DNA of 64,000 bases from Ganoderma boninense. Lineage: Eukaryota; Basidiomycota; Agaricomycetes; Polyporales; Polyporaceae. Each line of letters opens with the position of its first letter. The stretch's first letter is position 1. The stretch is taken from assembly GCA_002900995.3 (NCBI GenBank), contig CM035305.1, forward strand, positions 4,696,467 to 4,760,466, given 5' to 3'. Below the pieces are notes generated by a model, which did no database searches, was not told the origin of the DNA, and was given only the letters and a program-made list of their open reading frames with translations. Both the position numbers and the translations under genes were made by a program. Of the stretch, positions 43,727 through 55,049 are shown one piece after another.

Positions 43727-43991
43727 GGGGAACAGGCTCCAGCACAAAGGCCTAGCCTCTGGGAGCGTCCTTCAAGACCCTTGGTATCCGTTGTATTTTG
43801 GGTCGCAGGTCTCGACCACGCACTCCAACACACTTCTGACGTCGTTGCATCCCTTCTCGTTCCTCATGGTCCACGATTGTATCTTGCTGTAGCTGTAGCA
43901 CTGTGAACCATTTCGTCAGTTACCGTCAATTGTCCGTCGCGCCGCGCCTTGTTTCCCCGTCTACGTACCTCATCGGAGCTCTGCCCCCGCA

Positions 43992-45143
43992 TCGTCCCGT
44001 ATGAAACATGGTTGCGCGTAGGATTCCTGCATGCCTTCACGAATGTCGCGCAGAGAACTGTCGTCACCTTGACCTCTTGTACTCGTTGTCAGGACCCTCG
44101 TTCTATTCCACGAATCTGTATAACACCCGTCCCATTTACCATCAGCATTTAAAGCGGGCACAGCGCTCACGAAGATCATGATATCGTCTCAATGAGGCCA
44201 AGCGAATGAAGATCGCGAGGGTTTCCATGGACGAGTGAATCTCAACGAGTGCTTCGAGACGAAGCGTCTGCGCAGAAATGCGATAACAAGGAAGTTATTA
44301 GCATACGGCCACAACCCATGACAAAACTGAAGACACACCTACCGGTACTATAACCGCCATCCACACTCCTGGGTGCACGCCCGACACCATCAAACGGGCC
44401 AAGCGCTCACCTCGCCTTGGATCTCACGACGAGCAGACGGCCCCACCCAGAGAACGCGAGGAGCATACCAACGCCACGCTTGCATTCCCAAAGAACGAAT
44501 CGGAATAACCGCGAACAGACCCCCTTCTCAGGCCACCAAACGGGATATCCAGGTAAGCCAAACCCACCACGCCGAACAAACAACCACGACATCATACACC
44601 AAAAACGTCCACTGACACAAGTCAAAGTCGACTCAAGTCTTCGCAAAAAAATGTCGCCTTCATCCACAGCCAACCCGTTACCGTTCTCCCCTCTCCTCCC
44701 TCAGAGTTTGAACGCCCTCGGTCCCGCGCTCACGTATCTTGCACGTAGTTGCCTGCGTCCCCATATCCGCGTCAGCCACCTTCCGTCCCCCACGCAAGAG
44801 CCTACACACGCTCTCTCTCTCGACCCGACCCGGAATCTGAAATTGGCTCACCTGGGAAGACGCTCTGCCGCCCGTTCAGCTTCCCCGTCCACCAGTTCTG
44901 AGCAGTTCTCGGTGCTCTCCGTCCGCTCCACCACCTCGATCCGGTCCCCGGCCCGGAAGTCCAGGTCCCCGTCCGCCTGCGCCGCAAAGTCGTACAGCGC
45001 GACCACGTACTGCACCTGCACCGCCGCCCGCGGCTTCGGCTTCGGCTTCGGCTTCAGCGGCGGCGGCGCCTTCTTCGCCAGCACCGACGCCGCCGCCGCC
45101 GACCATGGCGCGGGGGGCGTGTATGGGGGCGGCGGGGATTGGG
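43992..45143 (-). repeat. Left arm of an inverted duplication: 3' part and downstream flank of hob1
   Basis: The reverse complement of this segment follows 51472-52592 closely, from the Pro-rich/SH3 coding part through about 750 bases of 3' flank. Ends are at about 45143 (gtatgggggcggcgg) and 43992 (cgtcccgtatgaa). The arms lie about 6.3 kb apart. Confidence 0.85.
44840..45143 (-). pseudogene. Truncated hob1 SH3-domain fragment
   Basis: Minus-strand reading gives [16 protein letters not shown], then [20 protein letters not shown] and [11 protein letters not shown], the start of the SH3 domain of hob1. A ten-base insertion (aactgctcag) in front of the DWW codons shifts the frame, and there is no BAR domain. 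It therefore cannot encode a working protein. Confidence 0.85.
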
Positions 45144-46140
45144 CGTACCGCGCGAACGCGTTTGATATTCCCCCTCTCGCAACCTACGCTCCTCCGTTGT
45201 GGTACATATCTGTGAGAGTGTCTTCCCAAGTGCTCGATCAGTGTGCAACCAGGGAGAAGGTAAGAAACATGACACACGAAGGCACCTCCACATTTGTGCG
45301 CCTGGATCCATCGCGGACGCCCTCCCAGACCTTAGACGTTGACGATATTGCCAAGACAGGTGGTGCCGTATGGGAAGCCACAGACGGAGCTTAGGAGGTG
45401 GGAAGACAGAGTTAGTGTGGTGGCTTCACTACGTCGCACCTCACCGACGGCGACGCCATGCACGCGCCGCGGCGTCACGCAGAGTCTTTGTTGCAGGTCT
45501 TGCTGCACCGCTGGATGGCATTCAACGACGATGCAGCAAGCTCATGCAGCAGGGCCTCTGCATACTGTCGAGGCCTGTGCATTGTGTCGCTGGTGGAGAG
45601 ACAATACAATTCATATGCCTGTGTACACGGAGTCGGGGGACGTCCAGCTCTGGGCCAAGACGGATGGCATTCGACGTCTCTGCACAATACTACGTCCACG
45701 GGCTCCCCGACAAGGACATGGGTACTCGCCAGAAGAACATCGCCCGAAGAGAAGGACAGGACCAGGCGGAGGACGGTGAGAGAAGGGGGACGAAGACGCG
45801 TCACGGTCGATTGGGTGCCGCGTCAATAGTCGCGTCAACAAAATCAGATCATGTGACACGCATTGAGATAACCCGACGCGGCCCTCAACGTCCTCAACGC
45901 CTCCCCACCAAACTACCTCCCACCACCATCGCCCAGCCATAACTCGTCCTCTTTTGCACTGTTTTCCTCGACCCCCTCTTTTTCTATCCCTGAATCCTTT
46001 CTTCCCCGTTCTCGGTCGTGTATTATCCCATTTATTACACACCGCTCCCCACCCCATCGCGACGACTGTCGCGCCTTCAATCCGCAGTATCCCACTACGG
46101 CGTGTAATCCAGGAGTCGCTCCTGAGCCGAACACCCACGC
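45144..46140. other. Interval left of helicase copy 2
   Basis: No gene supported. Overlapping ORFs around 45340-45950 lack recognisable domains; one shows a GGGKT string that I take as chance. Confidence 0.5.
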
Positions 46141-48091
46141 GTGTTCGAGGATCCGTTCGTCATCACGAGCGAGACGTTCGCAAGAACGATACCTCTTCGA
46201 GGTTTCCCCTCCCCCCCTCCCCTTATCGCGTCGCGCACTCCCCCTGGGGAAGGTGCTGCTGCCAGACATACGGACATGGCAATGGAGATGCCCGTGCATA
46301 TGCGGTTGAAATCCTCCGTAGGAGGTCGTCGGGACGGCGGCGTCGCCGACGCGGTGCGGGCATTGTTGGACGGCACGATGCTGAAGGAGGAGTCGGACAT
46401 GGACGCTGCGATGGCCGCAGTCAGTCCGGTTCGTGGTCGACCCGGCCACCCTCGTGAGGAGGCTGTCGTCGCGCTCGAAGCTCCTGCGCATGTCTTGGAG
46501 CTCGTGTTGTCCGGTGAGTGACTTGTTTCTAGATCTACGCTTGTACTGACACCTTTTTCTTCTAGCTGTCAGCGACGATGCGCATCGAGTGCTCGTCGAT
46601 GCCATACTCGAGGGGTATCGGCGGAATCTTGAGGGCTTGCTGGCGTCCCCAGCATCGAGATTGTTGAGTCGCTTTGCTCTGTTTTGTCTGTTCTTGCCGT
46701 GTCCGTCTGCGACTTCGAATAGTATGTCGGATGCGATGTCAAACAAGCTGCGTTGGCAGAAGGCACAGGCTGGTACCGCGGTCCTGCAAGAGCTATTGAA
46801 AATGCAGTCTAATGGCTTTGTGGATCGTGAGCTGAGCGTCGACGGAGAGCCAGTACCGTTCGTGATCAACAATGGTCAGACGCAGCGCGCGCGGAAACGA
46901 GCGCGCCGCACGAATCATGCAGCAGGCATAATTGACTATGCAGTGTTCAGTGCGTATGGCGCGAGAGTTCCACAGACCCCAGCTCAAGCGTTGTTACTGA
47001 TGCGAAGTATTTGTGATGCCCAGCGCTGCATGTTCCAGGTGAGTTTTCTCTTCCGTCTCCATTTGTGTATTCCTTAGTCTAATGCTGGGGTCCACTGGCA
47101 CAGGAATACCTAGATTACTTTCGACAGCCAGACACTGTGGAGGCCATCAAGAACGCCTTCATCAAGCCCCCATCTGACCTGCCGGATGACTCAGCGAACG
47201 AGGACACCACTCTCAACTCTGACGACGAGGAAGCCGCGGACCCCGTCTTGCCTTCCTCCGTACACCCCAAGAAGGCAGCGATGCTGTTCGACAGCGCGGA
47301 AGGCCTCGGAGAATGGCACCTCCTCTTCACCCCGCGCGCCATCCGAGACCTCCGCCAAGCGCGCGACGGGAAGCTGTTCAACATCTTCATGAAGAAGATC
47401 CGGTGAGCGTCCGCCTTCAAGCTCTGTATTCCCTTCTTCATGATACGCTGCTGAGACGGAGCTGACACCGATAGGGAGCTCTCCAACGGCCACTTCTCCG
47501 ACGACAACCAGAAGCGGCTGAACGCGGTCGACTCGGAGGTCCCCGTGTACGAGGCGAAGATGACGGGCGACACCCGTCTGGTGGTACGTATCGTGCACAG
47601 CCTGTCTCCCCCGTCTCACCCTCGGCGCGTATAGTATCAAGTGGACTGCGTCATGGAGCCCGATGACGAGGTAAGACGCTCTCACTTACTTCTTCCGTCT
47701 CCTGTCTAACAGCGGAATACTGACTCGTTATCCAGGTCGAGCGACAAGGTCGGTCGACTGTTTACGGAGCTCAGCCTACTCACCCCCCACGCTGATCCCG
47801 CGACCTCCAGTCCTAAAGATCCACGGCATCTACACGCACGCACAGATCGACCGCCGGTTCAGGGCCGCCATCCGCCGCCACCTCGGGGAGATGAAGCGGC
47901 GTGGAGTACAGGAAGCGGTGCGTGCGCATTCCCACTCCCTCGCCGTCGCATCCGGTTCCAAGGCTGGTGATGCGGATGCGGGATGCTCACGCCAATATTA
48001 CTGGAATACCAGATGCACGTTCCGGAGCCCGCCCGCGAACCCGGGCGACAATGTCTTCGCGCCTGCGACGTGGCGTCCGCGGCGAATGTGA
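46141..48091 (+). pseudogene. Helicase copy 2, N-terminal part only (truncated before the ATPase core)
   Basis: Exons inferred: 46141-46513, 46566-47038, 47104-47402, 47475-47583, 47635-47670, 47736-47748 and 47811-47917, with good donors and acceptors and matching phases. The product parallels the N-terminal region of the other helicases: GEWHLLFTPRAIRDLRQARD and FNIFMKKIRELSNGHFSDDN correspond to GEWEVFVTDRAKRDLRKLRK and RGHFSSDN in copy 1, followed by YQVDCVMEPDDEVERQ and VLKIHGIYTHAQIDRRF. A one-base slip is then needed to reach GVEYRKR, and the last homologous text is CTFRSPPANPGDNVF (48013). This parallels CTFRNPPVNPGDNVF in copy 3, where coding continues into the LEKFVTFSQ and Walker A exons. 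Here it stops at 48091, and nothing downstream resembles a helicase. Confidence 0.75.
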
Positions 48092-48708
48092 ACGTCCCGA
48101 TTCTTTTTTTTCGTCATCGCCAACGTCGGTTCTCGCCCTCGAGCAGCCATGAGACCAGAGACCGCTCACGAGGGTTCGATCCATCCTCTCCGTGCTCCAG
48201 CTTTATGTCTTGCGTTTTACCCCCGTGCTTCGTCACTAGTCACTTCACCAGGGTGCTCAGACGGTTTCCCCTCCCGATCGCCCCATCGCGTGATACGTAT
48301 TCCTATCCTTCTGTGCTCAGCCTCCCCGCGATATCGTCCCGTGCACTGTACCACGTCCATTCTCCCTTTACGCTCGTTCTTGTCCTCGGCCTATGTAACC
48401 TCTGCGTCGCCGCAGGGATCTTGACACCACTTTTTTAAACTTGAACATTGCTTCATGTGCCAGTCTTCTGTCTCTTGAATAGCCAGTTTCCATGCTCTCT
48501 CCGAGGAAATGCTAGATCGCCAAGCTCGTCTGCAGGGCGGTCTTCCATGCAGCCTCATCTGCATTCGAGAGGAGCGAAGGGCAATGCCCCTGGCATGCTG
48601 CGTCGTCGACACGAAACGTAGACGGTCAAGATACGTGTGAGATCGATAAAGACAGCGATACAAATGGATCCGGACTTCGTGCAACCCTCCCTTCAGCTCG
48701 TGCTGCAT
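48092..48708. other. Interval after the helicase copy 2 break
   Basis: About 600 bases without a gene, between the truncated helicase and the 3' end of SDO1. This is where the missing helicase core would be expected. Confidence 0.55.
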
Positions 48709-49816
48709 TCAGCTCCCCGCTGTCGCAGCGAACGTGAGGGTCTCTAGGCGGCCGCGGCCCTTGCACTCCTTCTGTAGGAGCTCGTTGATGACGCGGAATT
48801 GGCCCGGGTCGATCAGCATGACCTTCGTGCGCGAGAGCAGACCATCAGAATACCCGTCCACACCAGCCACTGGGGTCACAGCTGTAATGGCAAACGCACC
48901 GTCTCCCACTCGTCCCCGCCCAGCTCGTCCTTCTCGACCGCCTCCGCGCTGCCCAGCACCGTCTCCTTGACGCGCGCCGCGTCGGCCGCGGGCACGCTGA
49001 CGCGGACGCGCATGCGCGCGCGCTGGATCGGGAGCTGCGCGTGCGCCTGGAGGAGCTTGATGCACTCGGAGACCTGCGCCTTGGCGCCCTTGCCCTGCTT
49101 CACGCTGAAGCCGGCGTCGGCCATCGCCTTGTCGATCACGCCGACGGGGTACGGGCGCTGCGTGGCCGGGTCGACACACTTCTCGGCGACGAGCGTCGCG
49201 ATCTCGCGCCGCACGGAGGAGAGGTCGTGCTCGCGCTCCTTCTCGCCTACTTGCAGCTCGCCTTTTTGGAGGATCTAGGGGAGAGAGGGGGAGGGGCGTC
49301 AGGATAGGGATCGCGGCGATGGGTAGAACGGGGTCGGATTGAGCGCATGGGGAATGGCGAGCGGGAGGAACAGGGAGGAGGGGAGAGGGGGAGCAGGAGC
49401 GAGAGAGACGCACCTCCTTGACGATGGTGTTGGTGTCGGTGGTGTTGAAGGCCTTCTTGAGCTCGTTGCTCTTGGCGAGCTCGCCCTTGGAGACGTTCAC
49501 GAACACGTTCGCGATCTGGAGGACGTCATCGATGTCGGTCTCGACGCCGCTCCGCCATTCTTGCACCTTGTTCTTGTAGCACGCTATCTGCCGGAGCACA
49601 GCGCGTCAGCGCGCCTGCGCGAGGACGAGGAGGAGGGCAAGGGGGATAGAGAGCTCGTCCGCAGCACCTCGAAGCGTTTTCCGCCCTTCTTGAGCCGGAC
49701 GATGGAGACGTTTGTGAGCCTGGAAGTCGTAGATGGGTGAATGGGTCAGGCGTCTGCGGGGAGAGCGCAGGAAGCAAATCACACTTGATCTGATTGGAGG
49801 GCTGTTGGATTGGCAT
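48709..49816 (-). CDS. SDO1: SDO1/SBDS ribosome maturation protein
   Basis: Exons from high to low: 49816-49785, 49719-49668, 49587-49414, 49274-48900 and 48822-48709; all phases agree, giving 248 residues (family about 250). It starts [11 protein letters not shown] and reads [71 protein letters not shown] and [18 protein letters not shown]. It ends [19 protein letters not shown] and [16 protein letters not shown] proteins cooperate with the GTPase EFL1 to release eIF6 from nascent 60S subunits. The last intron carries an open frame, but splicing at gtgcgt/gaag gives the family sequence ETVMLIDPG. No defects found. Confidence 0.96.
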
Positions 49817-50113
49817 GTTTTGGGTTCAATGGCTGTAATGTAGGTCGCCGAAGAGCACGAGGATGAGGACGAGGATGAGGACGAGGGCGAGGACGAGGAC
49901 GACAAGGGGTTAAGTAGCCAAGACTCAGGCTGAAGCGGGGCCGAGGCGACTTATGACACCATTACCGGACGCTCGGCTGTGGCAGTGAGCTCGCCTCCCT
50001 TCCTCTCCATCCACCGCATCCACCCTCTCTTCTGCCCCGTTCCGTCTCCTGCACCCGCACAACACTCTAGAGGACATCCCTATAGATACCCACAGGACTG
50101 AGCGTAGGCTGCG
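49817..50113. promoter_or_regulatory. Shared divergent promoter, SDO1 / hob1, with a GAGGAC-type repeat
   Basis: The two start codons point away from each other across 297 bases. A (gaggac/gaggat)n tract lies at about 49856-49907, next to the SDO1 start, and would be transcribed in the SDO1 leader if the start site lies upstream of it. Confidence 0.55.
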
Positions 50114-51848
50114 ATGAAGGGGATCTCAAAGGCGTTCGCGCGGTACGCCCGACCCCATTTTCTCCGAGAGCACTCGGAACCCATGAATTTCCCCCAGGAC
50201 CCCGCATATGCTGACCTCAAAGGTCGGCATGTCCAAGAGTGCGTGTATTTCATGTGTTTTGATGCGAATCCGAGTCACCGATGCACCGTGCATGCGCATC
50301 CGCGCCGCTGTGCTCCCTCTGCTGACTCACAGAATCGACCGACCCCGAGTTCGACGACTACGCGCGCCGCTTCGAGTCAATAGAGAAAGCGACCGAGAAG
50401 CTGATCAAGGACAGCAAGGCGTACACGGAGGCGGTCACGAACCTGTTCACGAACGCGGTCGACTTCGGGCAGCACTTCGCCACCGTCTTCCACCCGTTCG
50501 GGAGTGAGTACGGGCTGGAGTCGAAGCATCCGGATGCAGCGCATACGATCGCGAACGTGGACGGCTATGGGGCGTCGCTGGAGGAAATGAAGTCGTCTGT
50601 GGTGCCGGAGCTGGAGCTGATCGAGAGCAGGATCGTAGGGCCTATCAAGGAGTTCCAGGGGATTCTGAAGGCGATCCGGAAGAGCATTACGAAGCGGCAG
50701 CACAAGGTGCGTTCCCGGTTTCGATGTGGGGTGCGTATATGCGCCCGACGATGTGGTACTGACGCCATGAGCAGCTGGTTGATTACGATCGATACAACAA
50801 CTCGTTGACGAAGCTGCGGGACAAGAAGGAGAAGACGCTGAACGACGAAAAGAACCTGTTCAAGGTGCGTTTCGCTACGCATGTGTTGTATTCCCGCATT
50901 CCGACACGCATATATGCGCATATAGCTGGAGCAAGACTTTGAGATTGCGTCGAACGAGTACGACTTCATCAACACGGCGATGAAGAACGAGCTGCCACGG
51001 TTCCTGATCCAGGCGACGCAGTTCATCGACCCGCTGTTCCACTCGTTCTACTACATGCAGCTGAACATCTTCTACCTGCTACTGGAGAAGATGAACGGGT
51101 TCGCGGAGAACCGGATCGATGTGTCCGTCCCCGCGGCGCAGATCACGACTGACTACGAGACGCGGAAGTCCGATGCGCTCGAGCGCGTCGAGGCCCTGAA
51201 CATTACCAGGCGCATGATCTCCACCTGTGCGTCACCCACCGCCAGTATTAACGCATGATTCCTTGCTTACCGTCGCATCTACCCGCTCACATCACCCAGC
51301 ACGAATGGTACAGACGAACCGCGCAGCCTCGGGCGGCGGGCCCCCCTCGCTCGGGCGCTCCGCCACAACGTCCTCCACGGGCTCAGCCGCAAGCCGCTCG
51401 CCCTCGACGTCGACGTTCAAGAAGGCGCCGCCACCCCCGCCATCCTCGCTCTCCGCCGCCGCTGCCGCCCCGCCGCCGCCATACACGCCGCCCGCGCCTG
51501 GGTCAGCGGCGGCGGCATCGGTGCTGGCGAAGAAGGCGCCGCCGCCGCCGCCGCCACTGAAGCCCAAGCCGCGGCCGGCGGTGCAGGTGCAGTACGTGGT
51601 GGCGCTGTACGACTTCGCGGCGCAGGCGGACGGGGACCTGGACTTCAGGGCCGGGGACCGGATCGAGGTCGTGGAGCGGACGGAGAGCACCGAGGACTGG
51701 TGGACGGGCAAGCTGAACGGGCGGCAGGGCGTGTTCCCAGGTGAGTGGATTCTCAGTTTCCGGATCGCATGTGAGGCCCTTGTGCGGCGGTGGGCGGGGG
51801 CTAACGCGGATATGGGTGCGCACAGGTAACTACGTGCAAGATACGTGA
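50114..51848 (+). CDS. hob1: BAR-SH3 amphiphysin-like protein (hob1/RVS167 type)
   Basis: Exons: 50114-50142, 50198-50238, 50333-50706, 50775-50864, 50926-51226, 51300-51740 and 51826-51848; phases all agree, giving 432 residues. It starts [20 protein letters not shown]. The BAR domain (about residues 25-260) has [57 protein letters not shown] and [21 protein letters not shown] Ser/Ala/Pro-rich linker ([11 protein letters not shown]) follows, then one C-terminal SH3 domain: [53 protein letters not shown]3 proteins shape membranes during endocytosis and bind actin regulators. Intact here, while two partial or decayed relatives flank it. Confidence 0.95.
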
Positions 51849-52592
51849 GCGCGACACCGAGGGCGGTCGGAGGGGGGAGAGGGGAGAACGGTAACGAGTT
51901 GGTTGCGGATGAAGGCGACATTGTTTTTGCGAAGACTTGACTCGACTTTGGCTTGTGCCAGTGGACCTTTTGGTGTATGATCTCGTGGTTCTTTGTTCGG
52001 CGTGGTGGGTTTGGCTTACCTGGATATCCCGTTCGGTGGCCTGAGAAGGGGGTCTGTTCGCGGTTATTCCGATTCGTTCTTTGGGAATGCAAGCGTGGCG
52101 TTGGTATGCTCCTCGCGTTCTCTGGGTGGGGCCGTCTGCTCGTCGCGAGAACCAAGGCGAGGTGAGTGCTTGGCCCGTTTGATGGTGTCGGGCGTGCACC
52201 CAGGAGTATCGGTGGCGGTTATAGTGACGGTATGTGTGTCTTCAGTTTTGTCATGGGTTGTTGCCGTATGCTAATAACTTCCCTGTTCTTGCATTTCTGC
52301 GCAGACGCTTCGTCCCGAAGCATTCGTTGAGACTCGCTCGTCCATGGAAGCCCTCGCCATCTTCATTCGCTTGGCCTCATCGAGACGGTATCATGATCTT
52401 CGTGAGCGCTGTGCCCGCTTTAAATGCTGACGGTAAATGGGACGGGTGTTATACAGATTCGTGGAATAGAACGAGGGTCCTGACAACGAGTACAAGAGGT
52501 CAGCGTGACGACAGTTCTCTGCGCGACATTCGTGAAGGCATGCAGATATCCTACGCGCAACCATGTAGGTTCATACGGGACGATGTGGCTGG
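51472..52592 (+). repeat. Right arm of the inverted duplication (hob1 3' end plus flank)
   Basis: This is the native location, containing the last two coding exons of hob1 and about 750 bases of 3' flank. The same sequence is found inverted at 43992-45143. Both arms carry the flank string with tacctggatatcccg and the segment atgatcttcgtgagcgctg. Confidence 0.85.
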
Positions 52593-53090
52593 TCTAATGG
52601 TTTGTGGAAAGGGCCTGGTCGGCTGTTTCCCCCCTTTTGCCGCAGACGCCCCGCGCTGCTTGTCACTGTTTGGATTCCGCTGGAGTCTGGACGAATGTCC
52701 AGTTCTGGCGGCGGACTGTCTGGTCCCACCTCCCTGCTAACTCTCTGCTTGTATATCGCATCTCCCAGTTCTCTATTCTTCTCAGTCCATGCTCTTCACT
52801 TTCCACAGCAATTCTGTATCACTGGACCCTGAGCTGGACTACGGACGCCAGTGGCTGGTCTTCAAGCCTGTCTTCCTCGAGCTCTCCCAGGGGAGCCGTC
52901 CCATGGGCGCAGTATCGCAAGCTCCAGGTCTGAGGTCAATCAAGAAGCCGACTTTTAAATGGGTCAGCGCTGTCGCGCGCGAAAGGAGAGCAACGTGGAG
53001 CCGGTAGTGTGCACTGGTCAATATGCTGGCGACTTCTGGTCCTGTATGTTTCTTCCCTTCTCCTGGGTCATACACTAATCTAACACTTCA
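52593..53090. other. Interval between the inverted-repeat arm and the decayed hob1 copy
   Basis: Short ORFs only; nothing recognised. Confidence 0.5.
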
Positions 53091-53940
53091 GAGGACGCTC
53101 GTATAGATATTGACCGGGACGGAGCGTGGGTTGGGATGACACAAATCTCGAAGGTGGCCGTGGAGGTGCGCTCAGGACACCGCATATACCGGCCTCCCAA
53201 GGTACGTCTTTTCATGCATTGTTATGCAATCCTGAGTCGCGTATCTCCCGCGCATCTGCATCTGTGCAACTGTGCACCCCTTCCGCTCGTACCTTTGACC
53301 GACCCAGAATTCGATGACTCCGCGCACCAGTGTGAGTTAACAGACAACGCGGCCGAGATGCTCATGCAGGACAGCAATGCGTACAGTAGTACAGGGACGC
53401 ACTCGACCTCGGGGCAAGGATGCCATTCGTACGTGGTTTTTCACGGCTCCTGCGACAGGGCCTGTCGCTGCTCCCATCGCTGTTGAAGGCGAAGGTGAGG
53501 CTGGCGACACAGCACATGATGGCGCTGCACGAATTCGCGGTTGAGACGGGCAAGGGACCAGATCGAGGTTGTACAGCGGATACAGAGGAGTGGTAGACGC
53601 CGAGCCCAAATGGATCACTGGGCTCGTTTCAAGTTTCAGGCGAGTAGGTCGACATTCGGTACTTGAGAAGATGAATATGGACTAACGCGTGATACTGTGT
53701 ACAGGCGACTGTGTGGGGACCGTCTTCTCGGCACTGCACACTCGGGAGCTTTGGCTTATAGGAACCAGTACATTAGCAGCTTTGTGGAGGCATGTTTCAG
53801 AGGATTTCGGTGGATGCTCTGGTCTATAGGTGGCTTGACTCGTCTGGATATCTCGCTCTGTGGCACCGTCATGCTGTCGGGAGGCAGACATGGCGGTCCG
53901 TCTGATCTTCAGGATGTCAGAGTGCTCGTCATGGGCTAGA
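53091..53940 (+). pseudogene. Decayed second copy of hob1 (5' leader, BAR start, SH3 and 3' flank remnants)
   Basis: Colinear with hob1 but badly eroded. Leader gtatagatattgaccgggac resembles ctatagatacccacaggact; MTQISKVAVE resembles [10 protein letters not shown]; the exon 2 remnant is accgcatataccgg. Intron 2 is recognisable, then LTDPEFDDSAHQ resembles [12 protein letters not shown]. Most of the BAR domain is missing. An SH3 remnant (cacgaattcgcggttgag, cagatcgaggttgtacagcg) sits at 53528-53610, and the 3' flank (ctggatatctcgctctgtgg) at about 53838. Retained intron and flank sequence show DNA-level duplication, not retrotransposition. Confidence 0.75.
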
Positions 53941-55049
53941 TATTTTTCAGGGCGGTAAGTGTCCTCAAACGTACGGATGAGTGACTGAACAATCGAGGTA
54001 GACTGTGTGCTCGCAGTTGTGGAGGTGAATGGGTTACTTTCGCTTTGTCGCCAACTTTCTTCCAGTGCTGTCTGACGCCATCACGCCTGCACCCAGAGCT
54101 GGGGACGGATTCTCGGCTGGATGGCACCCTCCCAAGTGCCTCCATATATTTTGTTAAGCCCCACCCGGATCGCGAATGGGGCGGTAGATGTCAATTGCCA
54201 ACATGGCGTTGTCTAGTGCCGAGCGGATGCGTCTACTCTCATCTCATATTGACACTCTGCATCTACCAAGCTCTGCGTTTCTGCAGTCTGCACGATATTT
54301 CCACTCATCTGGACACTTGAATCTGATGAGGAGAATTAAGAGGTCATGGGATGTATTGCCACGAGAGTACAGGTGAAAACGACTTCAGAAGTCTGGATCC
54401 TGCTGCGAAGCCTAAGGATTCGATGCATGATGATTCAAAGCTGTGTCGGTATGCGACTGGTGTAGATGTCATGATCAGTGAGTTGAGAGTAGTACGAAAT
54501 ACGTTAGTCCACGAAGGAAGGACGACATATCTGGACATAAGTTGACGGCGTATGCAATCGCGAGATGAGGCGGGAAAGAACCTGTTGTACCAGGCATTTT
54601 GCAAACTGAAAAATGTCCACATTTCTCCATGGATATGCTGAGGATGAAACCAGAATATGAAGAGTACTGTGATCGAATGTGAACGTAGCCTGCCGTTATC
54701 AGCAGAGGGCTCCATCGGTTCAGCGTTGCGAACGAGCGGAGTACAAAGTTACTTATATCGCTGATCTAGTTGGATAACCCGGAATCCTTATACTTTAAAG
54801 CTCCTTTTAAAGTCCTATTGGAACTTACCTGTCTCAGAATTGGTCGTCGCCATATATTACTTGCACTGCAACTTGGACTCATACCCGATACTTTCAAACC
54901 ATCTCGACTTCTCGCGAGTCTGTATAGTGCGGTATGTGCTGATACAATCTGACATGTGGGTATATTGAATCAAATGTCATCGTGCAGGATTCGGAACGTT
55001 GCAGCGACATCAACGCCACACTAGTACTGCAGACCTTCGAAGGACAAAT
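53941..55049. other. Gene-free interval of about 1.1 kb
   Basis: No coding region supported; scattered short ORFs only. Confidence 0.55.

Noticed and set aside
45339..45950. Overlapping ORFs with a GGGKT string suggesting a P-loop protein
   Set aside because: No surrounding ATPase motifs or splice signals; the string is isolated in a low-information region.
48160..48200. T-arm-like ggttcgatcc string
   Set aside because: Flanking bases do not form a five-base T stem and no tRNA body is present.
49856..49907. GAGGAC tract as a coding acidic repeat
   Set aside because: It lies upstream of the SDO1 start codon with no supporting frame; treated as leader/promoter low complexity.
52596..53040. 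Possible reverse-transcriptase remnant in short ORFs
   Set aside because: No conserved catalytic motif (xxDD) or flanking repeats could be found.
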